Source: Rhodococcus sp. SBT000017 (GTDB taxonomy: Bacteria; Actinomycetota; Actinomycetes; Mycobacteriales; Mycobacteriaceae). From it: a stretch of 64,000 bases of DNA. The notes beneath the pieces were generated by a model. It searched no databases and was not told the origin of the DNA. It saw nothing but the letters and a program-made list of their open reading frames with translations. This document shows, piece after piece, positions 49,253 through 62,079 of this stretch. The DNA is taken from NCBI RefSeq assembly GCF_003688915.1, contig NZ_REFU01000001.1:1364001-1428000 (forward strand). Direction: 5' to 3'. The translations under genes were made by a program, and so were the position numbers. The first letter of the stretch is position 1, and each line of letters begins with the position of its first letter.

Positions 49253-50725
49253 CTACCTCAGGTCGCCGCGAGCGGCCTCGTATGCGGCACCGACGCGGTA
49301 GAGCCGCTCGTCCGCGAACGCCGGAGCCATGATCTGCAGACCCACGGGCAGTCCGTCCTCGGAGGCAAGACCCGACGGTACCGACATCGCGCAATGACCG
49401 GCGAGGTTCGTCGGCAGCGTGCACAGGTCGTTGAGGTACATCGCCATCGGATCGTCGACCTTGTCCCCCAGCGGGAATGCCGTCGTCGGGGTCGTCGGCG
49501 ATACCAGCACGTCGACCTTCTCGTAAGCGGCATCGAAGTCACGGGCGATCAACGTGCGCACTTTCAGGGCAGAGCCGTAGTAGGCGTCGTAGTAGCCCGC
49601 GGAGAGGGCGTACGTCCCGATCATGATGCGACGCTTGACTTCCGGTCCGAACCCCTGCGCGCGTGTGGTGGCCATGACCTGCTCGGCGCTGTGCTTGCCG
49701 TCGTCACCCGCCCGCAGTCCGTACCGCATGCCGTCGAACCGAGCCAGGTTGGACGACACCTCCGACGGGAGAATCAGGTAATAGGCGGCCAACGCGTGCA
49801 CGAAGTTGGGGCACGACACCTCGACCACTTCGGCACCGAGTTCGGTCAGTGTCGCCACCGCGGCATCGAAGGACGAGATCACACCGGGCTGGTACTTGTC
49901 CGAGTGCAATTCCTTGACGACACCGACGCGCACGCCCGACAGGTCACCGCGAGCACCCTCTCGTGCCGCTGCGACCACCGGTCGAACTGCCGTCTCGACC
50001 GACGTGGAGTCCCGCGCGTCGTAGCCGGCGATGACCTCGTGCAGCAACGCGGTATCGAGCACGGTCCGACCGCACGGGCCGCCTTGATCGAGCGAGGAAG
50101 CGCAGGCGATCAGTCCGTAGCGCGAGACGCTGCCGTAGGTCGGCTTGGTACCCACGGTGCCGGTCAACGCCGCCGGCTGACGGATCGATCCACCGGTGTC
50201 GGTACCGATGGCCAGCGGGGCCTGGTACGACGCGAGCGCTGCAGCACTGCCGCCGCCCGAGCCGCCGGGGATGCGGGTGGTGTCCCAGGGGTTCTTGGTC
50301 GGTCCGTAGGCCGAGTTCTCGGTGGACGAACCCATCGCGAACTCGTCCATGTTGGTCTTGCCCAGCACCGGAATGCCCGCGGCCCGCAGCTTGGTGGTCA
50401 ACGTCGCGTCGTACGGCGACATCCACCCGTCGAGAATCTTCGATCCGGCCGTCGTCGGCATGTCGGTCGTGGTGAACACGTCCTTGAGGGCCAGCGGCAC
50501 GCCGGCCAGAGCCGAGGCAGGTGCGCGTCCCGCGGACAATCCCGCATCGACATCGGTGGCCGCTGCGAGTGCCTCGGCTGCTGCCACATGCAGAAATGCG
50601 TGCAGGTCTACGTCCACCTCGGAGATCCGGTCGAGATGCGCCTGGGTCACCTCGACGGCGCTGACCTCACGCGCGTGGATGCGGGTGGCGAGCTCGGACG
50701 CGTCGAGCTTCGTCAGATCGGTCAT
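49253..50725 (-). CDS. gatA: Asp-tRNA(Asn)/Glu-tRNA(Gln) amidotransferase subunit A
   Basis: GatA is the amidase subunit that releases ammonia from glutamine for GatB. The 490-residue protein has the amidase-signature triad: Lys in [11 protein letters not shown], Ser in [12 protein letters not shown], and nucleophile Ser in [13 protein letters not shown] order. [15 protein letters not shown] precedes the triad serines. It starts within the last four bases of gatC (ATGA type) and is followed after six bases by a membrane esterase. gatB is 8 kb away. Together with GltX and tRNA-Gln in this window it forms the indirect glutaminylation route. Confidence 0.97.
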   Translation of the reverse strand: MTDLTKLDASELATRIHAREVSAVEVTQAHLDRISEVDVDLHAFLHVAAAEALAAATDVDAGLSAGRAPASALAGVPLALKDVFTTTDMPTTAGSKILDGWMSPYDATLTTKLRAAGIPVLGKTNMDEFAMGSSTENSAYGPTKNPWDTTRIPGGSGGGSAAALASYQAPLAIGTDTGGSIRQPAALTGTVGTKPTYGSVSRYGLIACASSLDQGGPCGRTVLDTALLHEVIAGYDARDSTSVETAVRPVVAAAREGARGDLSGVRVGVVKELHSDKYQPGVISSFDAAVATLTELGAEVVEVSCPNFVHALAAYYLILPSEVSSNLARFDGMRYGLRAGDDGKHSAEQVMATTRAQGFGPEVKRRIMIGTYALSAGYYDAYYGSALKVRTLIARDFDAAYEKVDVLVSPTTPTTAFPLGDKVDDPMAMYLNDLCTLPTNLAGHCAMSVPSGLASEDGLPVGLQIMAPAFADERLYRVGAAYEAARGDLR

Positions 50726-51021
50726 TCGCTCTCTCCCAGAATCTGCGGCACCGCGAAACGGCCCTCCTCGGCGTTCGGTGCACCGGACAGCGATTGCTCC
50801 GGCGTCAGGCCGGGAACGATCACGTCGGGACGCGTCACATTCACGATGTCACTGGGGTTGGCCGTCGGCGGCACGTCGTCCGTCGCCACCTCCGCCACTG
50901 CCTTGACGTGATGAAGAATCGAGTCCAACTGGCCGGCGAACTCGTCGAGTTCGGCGTCGCTAAGAGCCAAGCGCGACAGCCGGGCGAGGTGAGCGACCTC
51001 GTCGCGGGAGATGTCTGGCAC
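50722..51021 (-). CDS. gatC: Asp-tRNA(Asn)/Glu-tRNA(Gln) amidotransferase subunit C
   Basis: GatC is a 99-residue belt-like subunit that wraps GatA and GatB. The motifs [22 protein letters not shown] and [15 protein letters not shown] at the N-terminus and the conserved extended C-terminus are present. GTG 51021 follows AAAGGGG about eight bases upstream. It overlaps gatA by four bases. Upstream lies a 341-base intergenic region divergent to the ACT-domain gene. Confidence 0.95.
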   Translation of the reverse strand: MPDISRDEVAHLARLSRLALSDAELDEFAGQLDSILHHVKAVAEVATDDVPPTANPSDIVNVTRPDVIVPGLTPEQSLSGAPNAEEGRFAVPQILGESE

Positions 51022-51362
51022 CGCGTAGACCCCTTTCAGACGGTAGGAGCGGAGCCTGCAGAAGCGGCCCCGTATTCGTGCAGAGCGAACCTCACGGGTT
51101 CGCGAACGCGGTCCAGCCTAGTGCGTAGTGTTACGCGGGCTTTCGCGCACTCCCAATGGACACAGCGGGTGTCGGAATTGTCACGGCCCGCGTTGCGCGA
51201 CGTACCGGACAGGTCGAAGATGCAAGGATTGCTCGCGCCGGGGTGCACAGTGTTTCCAGGAGTGGAGCCTACGGAACGACCCCGGAGCGACATGCCAACT
51301 GCCAGCAACGACCGATGACGCTGGGGTGGTCGAGTACGCCAGAAGTCGAAAGGGAGCGTGAC
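51022..51362. other. Intergenic region with two copies of a dispersed repeat
   Basis: This 341-base gap between divergent gatC and the ACT-domain gene encodes no convincing protein or RNA. It holds two copies of the AGYGGAGCCTRC-type repeat (51048 and 51261) discussed in the findings, and must also contain both promoters. A GAAAGGGAG ribosome-binding site sits next to the ACT gene. Confidence 0.6.
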
Positions 51363-52013
51363 ATGTCCTACCTGCTCCGCGTCCAACTGCCGGACCGACC
51401 GGGCAGCCTCGGATCGTTGGCCGTCGCGCTCGGTTCGGTCGGGGCGGACATCCTCTCCCTCGACGTCATCGAACGTGGCGACGGTTACGCAGTCGACGAC
51501 CTGGTGGTCGACGTTGCTCCGGGTTCGCTTCCCGACACGCTGATCACCGCTGCCGAGAACCTCACCGATGTTCGGGTCGATTCCATCCGCCCGTACACCG
51601 GCGTCCTCGACACGCACCGCGAATTGGAACTGATCGATCGGGTCGCCGCGGCGTCCGACGATCGACTTCAGGTGCTCGTCGACGGAGCCCCCCGTGTCCT
51701 TCGAGTGGGGTGGAGCACCGTCGTCGCCACCAACGCGCACGGCCCGTTCCGTCTGGTGGGCAGCTCGGGGGCTCCCGAGACGCACGCCGCCGAGCTGCCG
51801 TGGTTCCCGCTGAACGCCCCCGCCGCTCTGGATTCCGACGCCGAGTGGGTGCCCCAGGTATGGCGCGACATGGACACCAAGATCGCCGCTGCTCCCCTCG
51901 GCACCACCGGCACCGTGCTGATGCTGGGCAGGCCCGGGGGCCCGGAGTTCAGGCCCTCGGAGGTTGCCCGACTCGGTTATCTCGCCGGCATCGTCGCGAC
52001 GGTACTGAACTGA
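51363..52013 (+). CDS. ACT-domain amino acid-binding protein
   Basis: This 216-residue protein has an N-terminal ACT domain (MSYLLRVQLPDRPGSLGSLA, then VGADILSLDVIERGDGYAVDDLVVD) and a C-terminal domain of about 120 residues. The latter (VLVDGAPRVLRVGWSTVVAT; GTVLMLGRPGGPEFRPSEVARLGYLAG) may be a GAF-like sensor domain. Mycobacterial Rv3013 has the same position and architecture. It probably senses an amino acid, but no enzyme domain is attached and the target is unknown. The ATG follows GAAAGGGAG. It is convergent with ligA, with 15 bases between stops. Confidence 0.82.
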   Translation: MSYLLRVQLPDRPGSLGSLAVALGSVGADILSLDVIERGDGYAVDDLVVDVAPGSLPDTLITAAENLTDVRVDSIRPYTGVLDTHRELELIDRVAAASDDRLQVLVDGAPRVLRVGWSTVVATNAHGPFRLVGSSGAPETHAAELPWFPLNAPAALDSDAEWVPQVWRDMDTKIAAAPLGTTGTVLMLGRPGGPEFRPSEVARLGYLAGIVATVLN

Positions 52014-52028
52014 CCCGTCCCGGCCCGA

Positions 52029-54417
<2,389 letters not shown>

Positions 54418-54482
54418 CGCACGATCATCGCAGAGGTCGCACCCGAGCGCGCCGGCGCATCGAGCGACGTCGGTTCGAGGGC

Positions 54483-55670
54483 TCAGATCTCGTCGATGAC
54501 CAAACGGTTTCCACCGGACTGCTTGGACCGGTACATCGCCGCGTCCGCCGTTCGAGCTGCTCTGCCGACCACGGACTTGCCCACGTCCCACAGAGCCGAG
54601 TCCTCGCGCAACAACGCCATTCCCACGCTGACGGTGACGGGGATGTCGTCGCGGTCGTCACAGAGCACGCGGACGACGTCGAAGCCGAGATCGACCATCC
54701 CCCGCGCATCACCGACCATGGCGACGAGAAACTCCTCGCCACCGGTTCGGGCGAGCACTCCGCCCTGATGCCGGACCAAGCGGCGTAGCCGGTCGGCGAC
54801 CCGGACGATCACGTCGTCTCCGCGACTGTGCCCGAATCGATCGTTGACGGCCTTGAACTTGTCGATGTCGACAACCAGGAAGGCCATGGACATGCCCCCC
54901 TTGCTGGCCTGGTGCCACAGGTCGAGCAGTTCGCTGTCGATGCCGCGCCGGTTGTACACCCCGGTCAGAGGATCGAGAACCGACCGCTTGGCGTCGTTGG
55001 ACAGCGTCGTCCACGCCACCTGGGCGAACACGGGTACTCCCACCGTGGCGAGAAGGAGAACCACGGTGGCCGTTGCGACCGAAGGCCCGTCGATGTATCC
55101 GACCTCGCCGTTCATCACTGCCACGAACACGCGAATGCCGAACCCGATGATGAACGTCGCGGTCCACACCAGGTGCGCGACGAGCAATCGAGGGCTGAGA
55201 AAGTACGTGCAGAACGCCCCGGTGACGGCGAAGAGCACGGTCCCGATCAACGAGGCAACGGGCGCGTAGAGAAGCAGAATCGACGTGGTCAAAATGTCAC
55301 CGAAGGCGAGGAATCCCACGAAGAACTTCTTGCCGGGAATCGGGCCGAACACGCACCGTGCGGCGACCAGCACCTGAGTCACCAGTACGACGAAGACCCA
55401 CCCGATTGCCAGGGAGCCGCGCGGACCGAGGTCGCTGAACAGCATCAGGATCGAGGTGACGGCGTACATCAAGGTGGCGGTACCGAACACGGCACGGATG
55501 ATCCCGGTCAGCGGACGGGTCGATCTGTGATTGAGGATCCACTCGAAATCGTGCGGCGCTCGATACCAGTCGGAGGTGGCCGCGGCCAATTTCGCTACGA
55601 GACCTCGACGGTGCCTGCCGGAACGCCGGAGGGAGGCAACCTCGTCGAAGTCGCGACCACCTGATGCCAT
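54483..55670 (-). CDS. Membrane diguanylate cyclase (GGDEF domain)
   Basis: This 395-residue protein has a basic N-terminus, about six transmembrane helices (residues 60-235) and a C-terminal GGDEF domain (about 240-395). DPLTGVYNRRGID marks the domain start, and the active-site GGEEF motif is intact (LARTGGEEFLVAMVG), so c-di-GMP synthesis from GTP is expected. The RxxD inhibitory site that normally lies five residues before GGEEF is absent, so product inhibition is unlikely. ATG 55670 is used; a GTG five codons earlier is possible. No EAL or HD-GYP partner is in the window. Confidence 0.9.
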   Translation of the reverse strand: MASGGRDFDEVASLRRSGRHRRGLVAKLAAATSDWYRAPHDFEWILNHRSTRPLTGIIRAVFGTATLMYAVTSILMLFSDLGPRGSLAIGWVFVVLVTQVLVAARCVFGPIPGKKFFVGFLAFGDILTTSILLLYAPVASLIGTVLFAVTGAFCTYFLSPRLLVAHLVWTATFIIGFGIRVFVAVMNGEVGYIDGPSVATATVVLLLATVGVPVFAQVAWTTLSNDAKRSVLDPLTGVYNRRGIDSELLDLWHQASKGGMSMAFLVVDIDKFKAVNDRFGHSRGDDVIVRVADRLRRLVRHQGGVLARTGGEEFLVAMVGDARGMVDLGFDVVRVLCDDRDDIPVTVSVGMALLREDSALWDVGKSVVGRAARTADAAMYRSKQSGGNRLVIDEI

Positions 55671-55803
55671 TTTCCGAACTCCCACGTATCCAACAGACCC
55701 CCAACGGCCATGTGAATAGTGTCACACCTGTTCGGCGTCCTAATGGTGGTGGTCTCGATCGGCCCGGAGTCCGCGGGGTTTCACTCCGACCGGCTGTGCG
55801 ATC

Positions 55804-56823
55804 TCACAACGAATCGGGTGAATCTGCGAACGCGGATGCCACGTCGTGGGCGAGTCCTGTTGCGCGACGGGCCCACTCCGGTGTGCTGCCGGCCAATCCA
55901 CATGCAGGCGTCACCGAGATCCGGGAGGCGAGAACCGATCTGTCGAAACCGAGTCGATCGATCAACGTGACACCCGGCTCGGCCAGTTCGCGCCAATGGG
56001 GTGGCCGCACGGGGGTTTCGGACGGAATCAACCCGAGCATCAGCGTCTTGCCGGATTGCAGCAACTCGCCGACTCCGTCGAAGTCGCTGCGGCGCAGCGC
56101 AGTCGCGTCGGCGGCGACCGCAACGGCACGCGAACGGCGAAGTAGATCGAACGGAACGTCGCCGGCGCAACAATGCACCGCAACGGGAAGGTCGATCGTC
56201 TCGATCAGCGAATCCAGCAGGTCGAGAGCGTCCGGTTCCGGGACTGCCCGCACCGAATCGAGCCCGGTGATGCCCGTCAGGCTGCCGGCGAGAACGGCTG
56301 CGAGACTGGGTTCGTCGAGCTGAACGAGAACCTCGACTCCGAGCCGACGCGTCAACTCCGCGCAATGCAGGCGCAGTCCCTCACCGAGGGATTCGGCGAA
56401 ATGCCGCAGCGCCCCGCGATCGGTCAGGGCCCGATGCCCGTGCCGAAGTTCGACCTGGGCTGCCATCGTGAACGGACCGGCGGCCTGGACCTTGATGGTG
56501 CGGCCGCTGCCGCGAAGCCCGGACACCTCCCACAGTTCCTCGAGCACGTCGAGGTCCTCGGCCAGGAAGTCGGTCGCCCGGCGGCCGGCGAGCATCGGAC
56601 GCGGCACGACGCGATAGCCGGAGGTGCGCACGTCGAGTTCGACGTCGACCATGATGGCTCCGGTGCGTCCGATCATGTCCGCACCCAGGCCGCGCGCCGG
56701 AAGTTCGACGATGTGTGGAAGCTCGGTGAACTCCCCGACGACGACCGCCGCAGCCTCACGAATGTCGGTGCCCGGCCACGAACCGATGCCGGTCGCCAGT
56801 CCAGCGAAGACGCCCGGGGTCAC
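55804..56823 (-). CDS. MetE C-terminal-like protein (cobalamin-independent methionine synthase family)
   Basis: This 339-residue protein corresponds to only the C-terminal catalytic half of MetE (URO-D/MetE-like barrel). Its possible zinc ligands are His and Cys in [11 protein letters not shown] and Cys in VTPACGLAG. The N-terminal MetE half is missing, as in mycobacterial Rv3015c and archaeal core MetE enzymes. It may use a methyl donor other than methyltetrahydrofolate-triglutamate; the reaction is unproven. The GTG start overlaps the mnmA stop by four bases, so it is translated with the thiolation genes iscS and mnmA. Confidence 0.82.
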   Translation of the reverse strand: MTPGVFAGLATGIGSWPGTDIREAAAVVVGEFTELPHIVELPARGLGADMIGRTGAIMVDVELDVRTSGYRVVPRPMLAGRRATDFLAEDLDVLEELWEVSGLRGSGRTIKVQAAGPFTMAAQVELRHGHRALTDRGALRHFAESLGEGLRLHCAELTRRLGVEVLVQLDEPSLAAVLAGSLTGITGLDSVRAVPEPDALDLLDSLIETIDLPVAVHCCAGDVPFDLLRRSRAVAVAADATALRRSDFDGVGELLQSGKTLMLGLIPSETPVRPPHWRELAEPGVTLIDRLGFDRSVLASRISVTPACGLAGSTPEWARRATGLAHDVASAFADSPDSL

Positions 56824-57908
56824 TCGCGCTCGGATCGAGTGCCTGAGATCGTCGAGCTGCCGATCACGATGTCTCCGTGAATGTCCTTGCGGTACAGCAC
56901 CGCAGCCTGCCCCTTGGCCACACCGGTCAGTGGAGCCCGCAGCTGGATCTCCATACCGTCACCTGCTGCCTCGGCGACGGCCTCGGTCAGTCCGCCGTGC
57001 GCGCGGACCTGCACGACGCACTCGATGGGGCCGGTAGGAGCGGTACCTTCGGTCCATACCGCGCGGTCTCCGCTGATCGCCCAGACGTCGAGTTTCTGCG
57101 CCGAGCCGACCATGACCGTGCCACTGTCGGGTTCGATCGACGTCACATAGCGGGGCCGGCCGTCCGCGGCCGGTCCTTCCACGCCGAGGCCCTTGCGTTG
57201 CCCGATGGTGAACCCGTGCACGCCTTCGTGATCGGCCAGTTCGGCTCCGGTCTCGGAGTCGACGACCTTGCCCGGGCGCACGCCGATCCGCGCGCCGAGG
57301 AATGCGCGAGTGTCGCCCGAGGGGATGAAGCAGATGTCGTGACTGTCCGGCTTGTCGGCAACAGCCAACCCACGCTCGGCGGCCTCCTCACGAATCTCGG
57401 ACTTCGGGGTGTCCCCGATGGGGAACATCGCACGCGAGAGCTGCGCCTGGTTCAGCACGGCCAACACGTACGACTGGTCCTTGTCCGCGTCCACGGCACG
57501 TCGCAGCACTCCGTCGTGCAGTTGCGCGTAGTGCCCGGTCGCCACGGCATCGAAGCCCAGTGCGAGAGCGCGGTCCGCCAGAGCGGAGAACTTGATCTTC
57601 TCGTTGCAGCGCAGGCACGGATTCGGGGTCTCACCGGCGGCGTAGGACGCGACGAAATCGTCGATGACGTCCTCTTTGAAACGATCGGCGAAATCCCATA
57701 CGTAGAACGGGATTCCGAGTACGTCGGCAGCTCGACGAGCGTCACCCGCGTCCTCCTTGGAGCAGCAACCACGCGAGCCGGTGCGCAGAGCGCCGGGAGC
57801 GGTCGACAGAGCCAGGTGCACGCCGACGACGTCGTGGCCCTCGTCCACGGCACGGGCCGCGGCAACGGCCGAGTCGACTCCCCCGCTCATAGCAGCCAGA
57901 ACACGCAT
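56820..57908 (-). CDS. mnmA: tRNA-specific 2-thiouridylase MnmA
   Basis: MnmA puts sulfur on U34 of tRNA-Glu, -Gln and -Lys. The 362-residue protein has the PP-loop [14 protein letters not shown], the first catalytic Cys in [14 protein letters not shown], the Cys of [16 protein letters not shown], and the C-terminal barrel. The ATG at 57908 overlaps the iscS stop by one base (TGATG), so desulfurase and thiolase are coupled. The window also encodes tRNA-Glu and tRNA-Gln genes, but both carry C34 anticodons and are not the direct substrates. Long upstream extension is an iscS shadow. Confidence 0.96.
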   Translation of the reverse strand: MRVLAAMSGGVDSAVAAARAVDEGHDVVGVHLALSTAPGALRTGSRGCCSKEDAGDARRAADVLGIPFYVWDFADRFKEDVIDDFVASYAAGETPNPCLRCNEKIKFSALADRALALGFDAVATGHYAQLHDGVLRRAVDADKDQSYVLAVLNQAQLSRAMFPIGDTPKSEIREEAAERGLAVADKPDSHDICFIPSGDTRAFLGARIGVRPGKVVDSETGAELADHEGVHGFTIGQRKGLGVEGPAADGRPRYVTSIEPDSGTVMVGSAQKLDVWAISGDRAVWTEGTAPTGPIECVVQVRAHGGLTEAVAEAAGDGMEIQLRAPLTGVAKGQAAVLYRKDIHGDIVIGSSTISGTRSERE

Positions 57909-59146
57909 CAGCGATTTCCTCCTCGAGCTCCGACGCCGGCAAGTCCGGCGGCACGAGCGCGTTCGACGACCTGCGGCAGAGCCGCAAGCACAGTGGTGAC
58001 GTCCGATTCGGACGAGCCGGTTCCCAGCGAGAACCGCAGTGATCCGCGGGCGACGGCCGGATCGCACCCGAGCGCAATCAGTACATGACTGGCGCTGGCC
58101 ACACCCGCAGTGCACGCCGAGCCCGTCGAGCATTCTATCCCGGCCGCGTCGAGGAGCATCAACAGCGAATCACCCTCGCACCCGGGAAAGGTGAAGTGCA
58201 CGTTCCCGGCCAGCCGGTCGTCGCCTTCCGGACCGTTGAGGATGGCGTCGGGAACGGCATCTCTGATTCCGACGATCAACCGATCGCGCAGTGCTCTCAG
58301 TTCTGCGCGGTGCCGCGCCGAGTTCTCGACGGTCGACCGCAATGCAGCCGCCATCGCGACGACGCCTGCAGTGTCCGGGGTGCCGGATCGAACGTCTCGC
58401 TCGTGTCCCCCGCCGTGGAACAGCGGAACACACGGGACCTGGCGGCCGAGCAACAGCGCTCCGACGCCCTGCGGTCCACCGAACTTGTGTGCGGCGATGC
58501 TGAGCGCGGACAGACCGCTCGCGGAGAATCCGACGGGCAGATGCGGCACCGCCTGGACCGCGTCGCTGTGCATCGGGACCCCGTATTCGGCGGCCACGGC
58601 TGCCAGCTCGGCGATCGGCATGACGGTGCCGATCTCGTTGTTGGCCCACATCACGGTGACCAGCGCAGTCTCGTCGGCATGCAGGGCCAGCTCGGCGCGC
58701 AGCGTATCCGGGGTGACCCGCCCCTCGGTGTCGACCGGGAGCCAGGTGACACTCGCACCTTCGTGTGCGACGAGCCACTCGACTGCGTCGAGCACCGCGT
58801 GATGCTCCACCGAGCTGGCGATGATCCTGGTCAGTGCGGCATCGGAGTCTCGACGGGCCGCGAAGATGCCCTTGACGGCGAGGTTGTCACTCTCGGTGCC
58901 GCCGGAGGTGAAGATCACCTCGGACGGGCGCGCGCCCAGGTCCGCGGCGATCGACTCGCGAGATTCCTCCACTCGACGCCGAGCGGACCGACCTGAGGTG
59001 TGCAGCGAGGACGCGTTGCCCACCGTGGCGAACACAGAGGTCATCGCCTCGATCGCGCTCGGCAGCATCGGGGTCGTCGCTGCGTGATCGAGGTACACCG
59101 GTGGCCGCGGCGGGACGGGAGCAGTCGTACTGCGCACAGAAGGCAT
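57908..59146 (-). CDS. iscS: Cysteine desulfurase (IscS/NifS-like)
   Basis: This PLP enzyme takes sulfur from cysteine for tRNA thiolation and Fe-S clusters. The 412-residue protein has [11 protein letters not shown] at the start, [26 protein letters not shown], the PLP lysine in [17 protein letters not shown] and the catalytic Cys in [17 protein letters not shown]. It is first in an iscS-mnmA-MetE-like operon with one- and four-base overlaps. A terminator (59171-59213) separates it from plsC upstream. The partner MnmA suggests its main role is tRNA thiolation. Confidence 0.95.
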   Translation of the reverse strand: MPSVRSTTAPVPPRPPVYLDHAATTPMLPSAIEAMTSVFATVGNASSLHTSGRSARRRVEESRESIAADLGARPSEVIFTSGGTESDNLAVKGIFAARRDSDAALTRIIASSVEHHAVLDAVEWLVAHEGASVTWLPVDTEGRVTPDTLRAELALHADETALVTVMWANNEIGTVMPIAELAAVAAEYGVPMHSDAVQAVPHLPVGFSASGLSALSIAAHKFGGPQGVGALLLGRQVPCVPLFHGGGHERDVRSGTPDTAGVVAMAAALRSTVENSARHRAELRALRDRLIVGIRDAVPDAILNGPEGDDRLAGNVHFTFPGCEGDSLLMLLDAAGIECSTGSACTAGVASASHVLIALGCDPAVARGSLRFSLGTGSSESDVTTVLAALPQVVERARAAGLAGVGARGGNR

Positions 59147-59170
59147 AACAGGCTAGACGATACCCGCTGC

Positions 59171-59213
59171 CGTGACCGCGGACCTACCTGCGCGAGGTGG
59201 GTCCGCGGTCACG
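59171..59213 (-). terminator. Terminator after plsC
   Basis: A 19-bp stem with a single G-U pair (arm CGTGACCGCGGACCTACCT) and a 5-base loop lies 15 bases past the plsC stop on the minus strand, separating plsC from iscS. Confidence 0.75.
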
Positions 59214-59228
59214 GTGATCGATGCTCGG

Positions 59229-60119
59229 TCAGGCCGCCGCAACCGTCGGCGGCATCGGGCTGCGTTCGGCCTCGGCCATCACCTCGTGCACGGTGGGGTC
59301 GTAGACGTCATCGCGTCGAATCGCGACCTCGCATCGTCGAGCGAGGTCGCGGCGATCGCCGCCGGGTGCCTCCGGGGCCGTGAACTCCACCTCGGCACGC
59401 AGTCCGCGCAGTCGGAAGATCCGGCCGATGGACGCGCCGATCGTTTCGTCCCCCACGAAGCACGTGGCGGTGGTCTGCTCGCCGGTCCGGTCGAGGTAGC
59501 GCAGCCGAATCGGCTGCACCCAGGTCTCGGAATCGATCGCGGCCTGAAGCAGCGCAGGCCGTAGCGAGCCGTAGGCGCGACCACACCAGGTGGTGGCCTC
59601 GGGGAAGACGACGACCGATCCGCCGGCGCGAACACGATCGGCCACCTGATCGACGACGCCGGGGAGCTGATGCAGTCGAGCTCGATCGATCGGAAGTACC
59701 TTCATGGCCCGCGCGAGGCGACCGAGCACCGGCCAGTCGATCAGGTCGGCACGCGCGACGAAGGTCGACGGCTGTACCGCGGTGAGCACCACGACGTCGG
59801 TCCAGGAGATGTGACCGGCGACGTGCAGTGCACCTGCGGCGGTACGGGAGCGTTCCCGCTCCGAGCGAGCGTCGAGCACGGTCAGGTCGATCCCGATGGC
59901 GAACAGCAGAGTGCGAGCACCGATCCGCGTCAGCGACCGGCGAACCCGCGGGAACGGAACCCCGAGGACGACCAACACCGGCAGCAACCCGAACGCCGCC
60001 AACGCCAGTACGATTCGGAGCGCGAGGACGATTCGTCCCACTGTCGGTGGGTTCTTCGGCAGACAGCCGTCACTGCACGGCGACGACGGCATCCACGCGT
60101 GCACGATCGGTCGTGTCAC
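59229..60119 (-). CDS. PlsC/OlsA-type 1-acyl-sn-glycerol-3-phosphate acyltransferase
   Basis: This 296-residue acyltransferase has an N-terminal membrane helix (about 28-55), the HX4D motif as HISWTD, VLPIDR as the arginine block and FPEATT in place of FPEGTT. The family transfers acyl chains to lysophosphatidic acid or, in OlsA, to lyso-ornithine lipid. The Glu of block III is kept, so catalysis is plausible. Its start overlaps the GNAT gene by four bases, making an OlsB-OlsA-like pair. In mycobacteria the same pair (Rv3026c/Rv3027c) is present; its role is unresolved. PlsC for phosphatidate synthesis remains possible. Confidence 0.85.
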   Translation of the reverse strand: MTRPIVHAWMPSSPCSDGCLPKNPPTVGRIVLALRIVLALAAFGLLPVLVVLGVPFPRVRRSLTRIGARTLLFAIGIDLTVLDARSERERSRTAAGALHVAGHISWTDVVVLTAVQPSTFVARADLIDWPVLGRLARAMKVLPIDRARLHQLPGVVDQVADRVRAGGSVVVFPEATTWCGRAYGSLRPALLQAAIDSETWVQPIRLRYLDRTGEQTTATCFVGDETIGASIGRIFRLRGLRAEVEFTAPEAPGGDRRDLARRCEVAIRRDDVYDPTVHEVMAEAERSPMPPTVAAA

Positions 60120-60934
60120 CGGACACCCGACTCGAACGTCGTTGCTGCCGAACGCAAGCGGTCGAGATAGCGAGTGTTGGTCTCGTGCAGCCCGAGCAAC
60201 GCGACGAAATCGGCGACACCGAATTCGGGATCATGAGCCGGCTCACCGCAGATGGAGGCACCGAGCCGGAGGTAGCCGTTCATCAACGGCGGCATCGACG
60301 TTCGCTTCGCGGGTTCGATGTCGATCAGATCCACCCCGTCGACGACGACCGGAGAGTACGGCCGGACCCGACGGTCGAGCGGCGTAGCGTGCTTGCCCAA
60401 CAAGCGGTCTCGAACACTGCGTACGTTGGCCCCGATGGGGTCCCCTGATGCCGACTGCATGGGCACCGACACGCAGCCCATCACCCACTCGTATCCCGTC
60501 ACATCGAGGTAGTGCAGGATTCCGGCCCACATCAGCCCGAGCACGGACCCGGAGCGATGATCGGGATGAACTGCAGCCCTTCCCATTTCGACGATGTTCA
60601 TGCCGACGGGATCGAGCGCGGAGATATCGAATTCGGTTGCCGTGTAATACCCGCCGGCGGACACGGCGGCCTGCGGCGGCAACATGCGGTAGCAGCCGAC
60701 GAACGTGTCGGTCCACTGGTCACGAACGAGCAGGTGATCACAGAATTCGTCGAACCGATCGGCGTCGAGGCCGTCGGTGTCGGTGGGAATGGAAAACCCC
60801 GGCTCGGAAGCGAACACCTCGTAGCGCAGACGCTGCGCCGCGAGTCGGTGCTCCGGGTCGGTGGACAACACCAGCGAGTAGCGGTCGGTGGCCGGGACGA
60901 TCGATGCAGTCGAGCTCATGACGGAAGTGGTCAT
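60116..60934 (-). CDS. GNAT-type N-acyltransferase (OlsB-like, Acetyltransf_5)
   Basis: This 272-residue protein matches the OlsB-type GNAT family. The N-terminal LRYEVFASEPGFS is followed by DEFCDHLLVRD, TEFDISALDP and EMGRAAVHPDHRSGSVLGLMWAGIL, then MGCVSVPMQ. OlsB attaches a 3-hydroxyacyl chain to ornithine, and homologues include acyltransferases of other amines. The direct coupling (ATGA overlap) to a PlsC/OlsA-type gene supports a lipid acylation pathway, but no ornithine-lipid data exist here. The ATG at 60934 is used; an ATG five codons downstream is also possible. Confidence 0.85.
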   Translation of the reverse strand: MTTSVMSSTASIVPATDRYSLVLSTDPEHRLAAQRLRYEVFASEPGFSIPTDTDGLDADRFDEFCDHLLVRDQWTDTFVGCYRMLPPQAAVSAGGYYTATEFDISALDPVGMNIVEMGRAAVHPDHRSGSVLGLMWAGILHYLDVTGYEWVMGCVSVPMQSASGDPIGANVRSVRDRLLGKHATPLDRRVRPYSPVVVDGVDLIDIEPAKRTSMPPLMNGYLRLGASICGEPAHDPEFGVADFVALLGLHETNTRYLDRLRSAATTFESGVR

Positions 60935-61027
60935 GAGGTGTGTCTAACGAGCGGGGAAGGCTACCGGGCATCGTCAGGGAAACGTGTCGGAAGAGTTTGC
61001 GTGAACAAGGTTGCGCTACTGGACACG

Positions 61028-61061
61028 ACAGGCCCCCACCGCGCGGGCGGTGAGGGCCTGT
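61028..61061 (-). terminator. Terminator after etfA
   Basis: A 15-bp stem with one mismatch (arm ACAGGCCCCCACCGC) and a 4-base loop lies 19 bases past the etfA stop, in the gap between etfA and the divergent start of the GNAT gene. Confidence 0.65.
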
Positions 61062-61080
61062 GTGGGAACAGCGATCGAAG

Positions 61081-62037
61081 CTATCCCTTGTGCTTCTTGA
61101 CTGCTTCGGTCAGCTGCGGTGCGACGTTGAAGAGGTCACCGACGATGCCGTAATCGGCGATCTCGAAGATGGGTGCTTCCTCGTCCTTGTTGACCGCGAC
61201 GATCGTCTTCGAGGTCTGCATGCCTGCACGGTGCTGGATGGCTCCGGAGATACCCAGGGCAACGTACAGCTGCGGGGAGACGGTCTTGCCCGTCTGACCC
61301 ACCTGGAACTGGCCGGGGTAGTAGCCGGAGTCGACAGCGGCGCGCGAGGCACCGACTGCGGCACCGAGCGAGTCGGCGAGCTCCTCGACGACGGAGAACT
61401 TGTCGGCACTGCCGACACCACGTCCGCCGGAGACGACGACCGATGCCTCGGTGAGCTCCGGACGGTCGCCGCCGACGATCGGGTCACGCGAGGTGACCTT
61501 GACGGCCCCTTCTTCCTGCGCGGGGACCTCGACGGTTTCGCGGGTGCCCGCTCCTGCCTTCGGCTCGGCCTCTACTGCACCGGGGCGCAGCGAGATGACC
61601 GGAACGTCGCCGTTGGCCTTGGCCTCGACGGTGAACGCGCCACCGAAGATGGAGTAGACGGCACTGCCGTCGCCGTTCAGTGCGACGACGTCGTTGTGGT
61701 AGCCCGAGCCGAGGCGTGCTGCGAGTCGACCCGCAACTTCCTTGCCCTCGATCGTGGCCGCGGTGATGATCGCTGCCGGCGAGACCGACTCCGCGAGTGC
61801 CGACAGCACGTCGACCTTCGGGGTGACGAGGAATCCGTCGACTGCATCGGATTCGGCGGCGTAGATCTTCTCGGCACCGGCTTCGGTCAGCGCGTCGGCG
61901 ACCTTGTCGGTGGTGCCGACCGGGCCGGTGACGACCGCGGACGGCTCACCCAGCGCACGAGCGGCGGTGATCAGCTCGTGGCTGACCTTCTTCAGTGTTC
62001 CCTCGACGTGCTCCACGAGCACGAGTACTTCTGCCAT
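61081..62037 (-). CDS. etfA: Electron transfer flavoprotein alpha subunit
   Basis: EtfA (FixB) carries the redox-active FAD that accepts electrons from acyl-CoA dehydrogenases. The 318-residue protein begins [22 protein letters not shown] and has the C-terminal FAD-binding domain with [44 protein letters not shown] in order, and [20 protein letters not shown]. It follows etfB by 42 bases on the minus strand. A hairpin ends the transcript. Confidence 0.97.
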   Translation of the reverse strand: MAEVLVLVEHVEGTLKKVSHELITAARALGEPSAVVTGPVGTTDKVADALTEAGAEKIYAAESDAVDGFLVTPKVDVLSALAESVSPAAIITAATIEGKEVAGRLAARLGSGYHNDVVALNGDGSAVYSIFGGAFTVEAKANGDVPVISLRPGAVEAEPKAGAGTRETVEVPAQEEGAVKVTSRDPIVGGDRPELTEASVVVSGGRGVGSADKFSVVEELADSLGAAVGASRAAVDSGYYPGQFQVGQTGKTVSPQLYVALGISGAIQHRAGMQTSKTIVAVNKDEEAPIFEIADYGIVGDLFNVAPQLTEAVKKHKG

Positions 62038-62079
62038 GACTTGCTCCTCGTTTGTCTTCGATTGCTCGGTGGGGCGGGA

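Noticed and set aside
49214..50911. 565-codon open frame antisense to gatA/gatC
   Set aside because: It mirrors the conserved amidase gene and has no recognisable domain; it is an antisense shadow.
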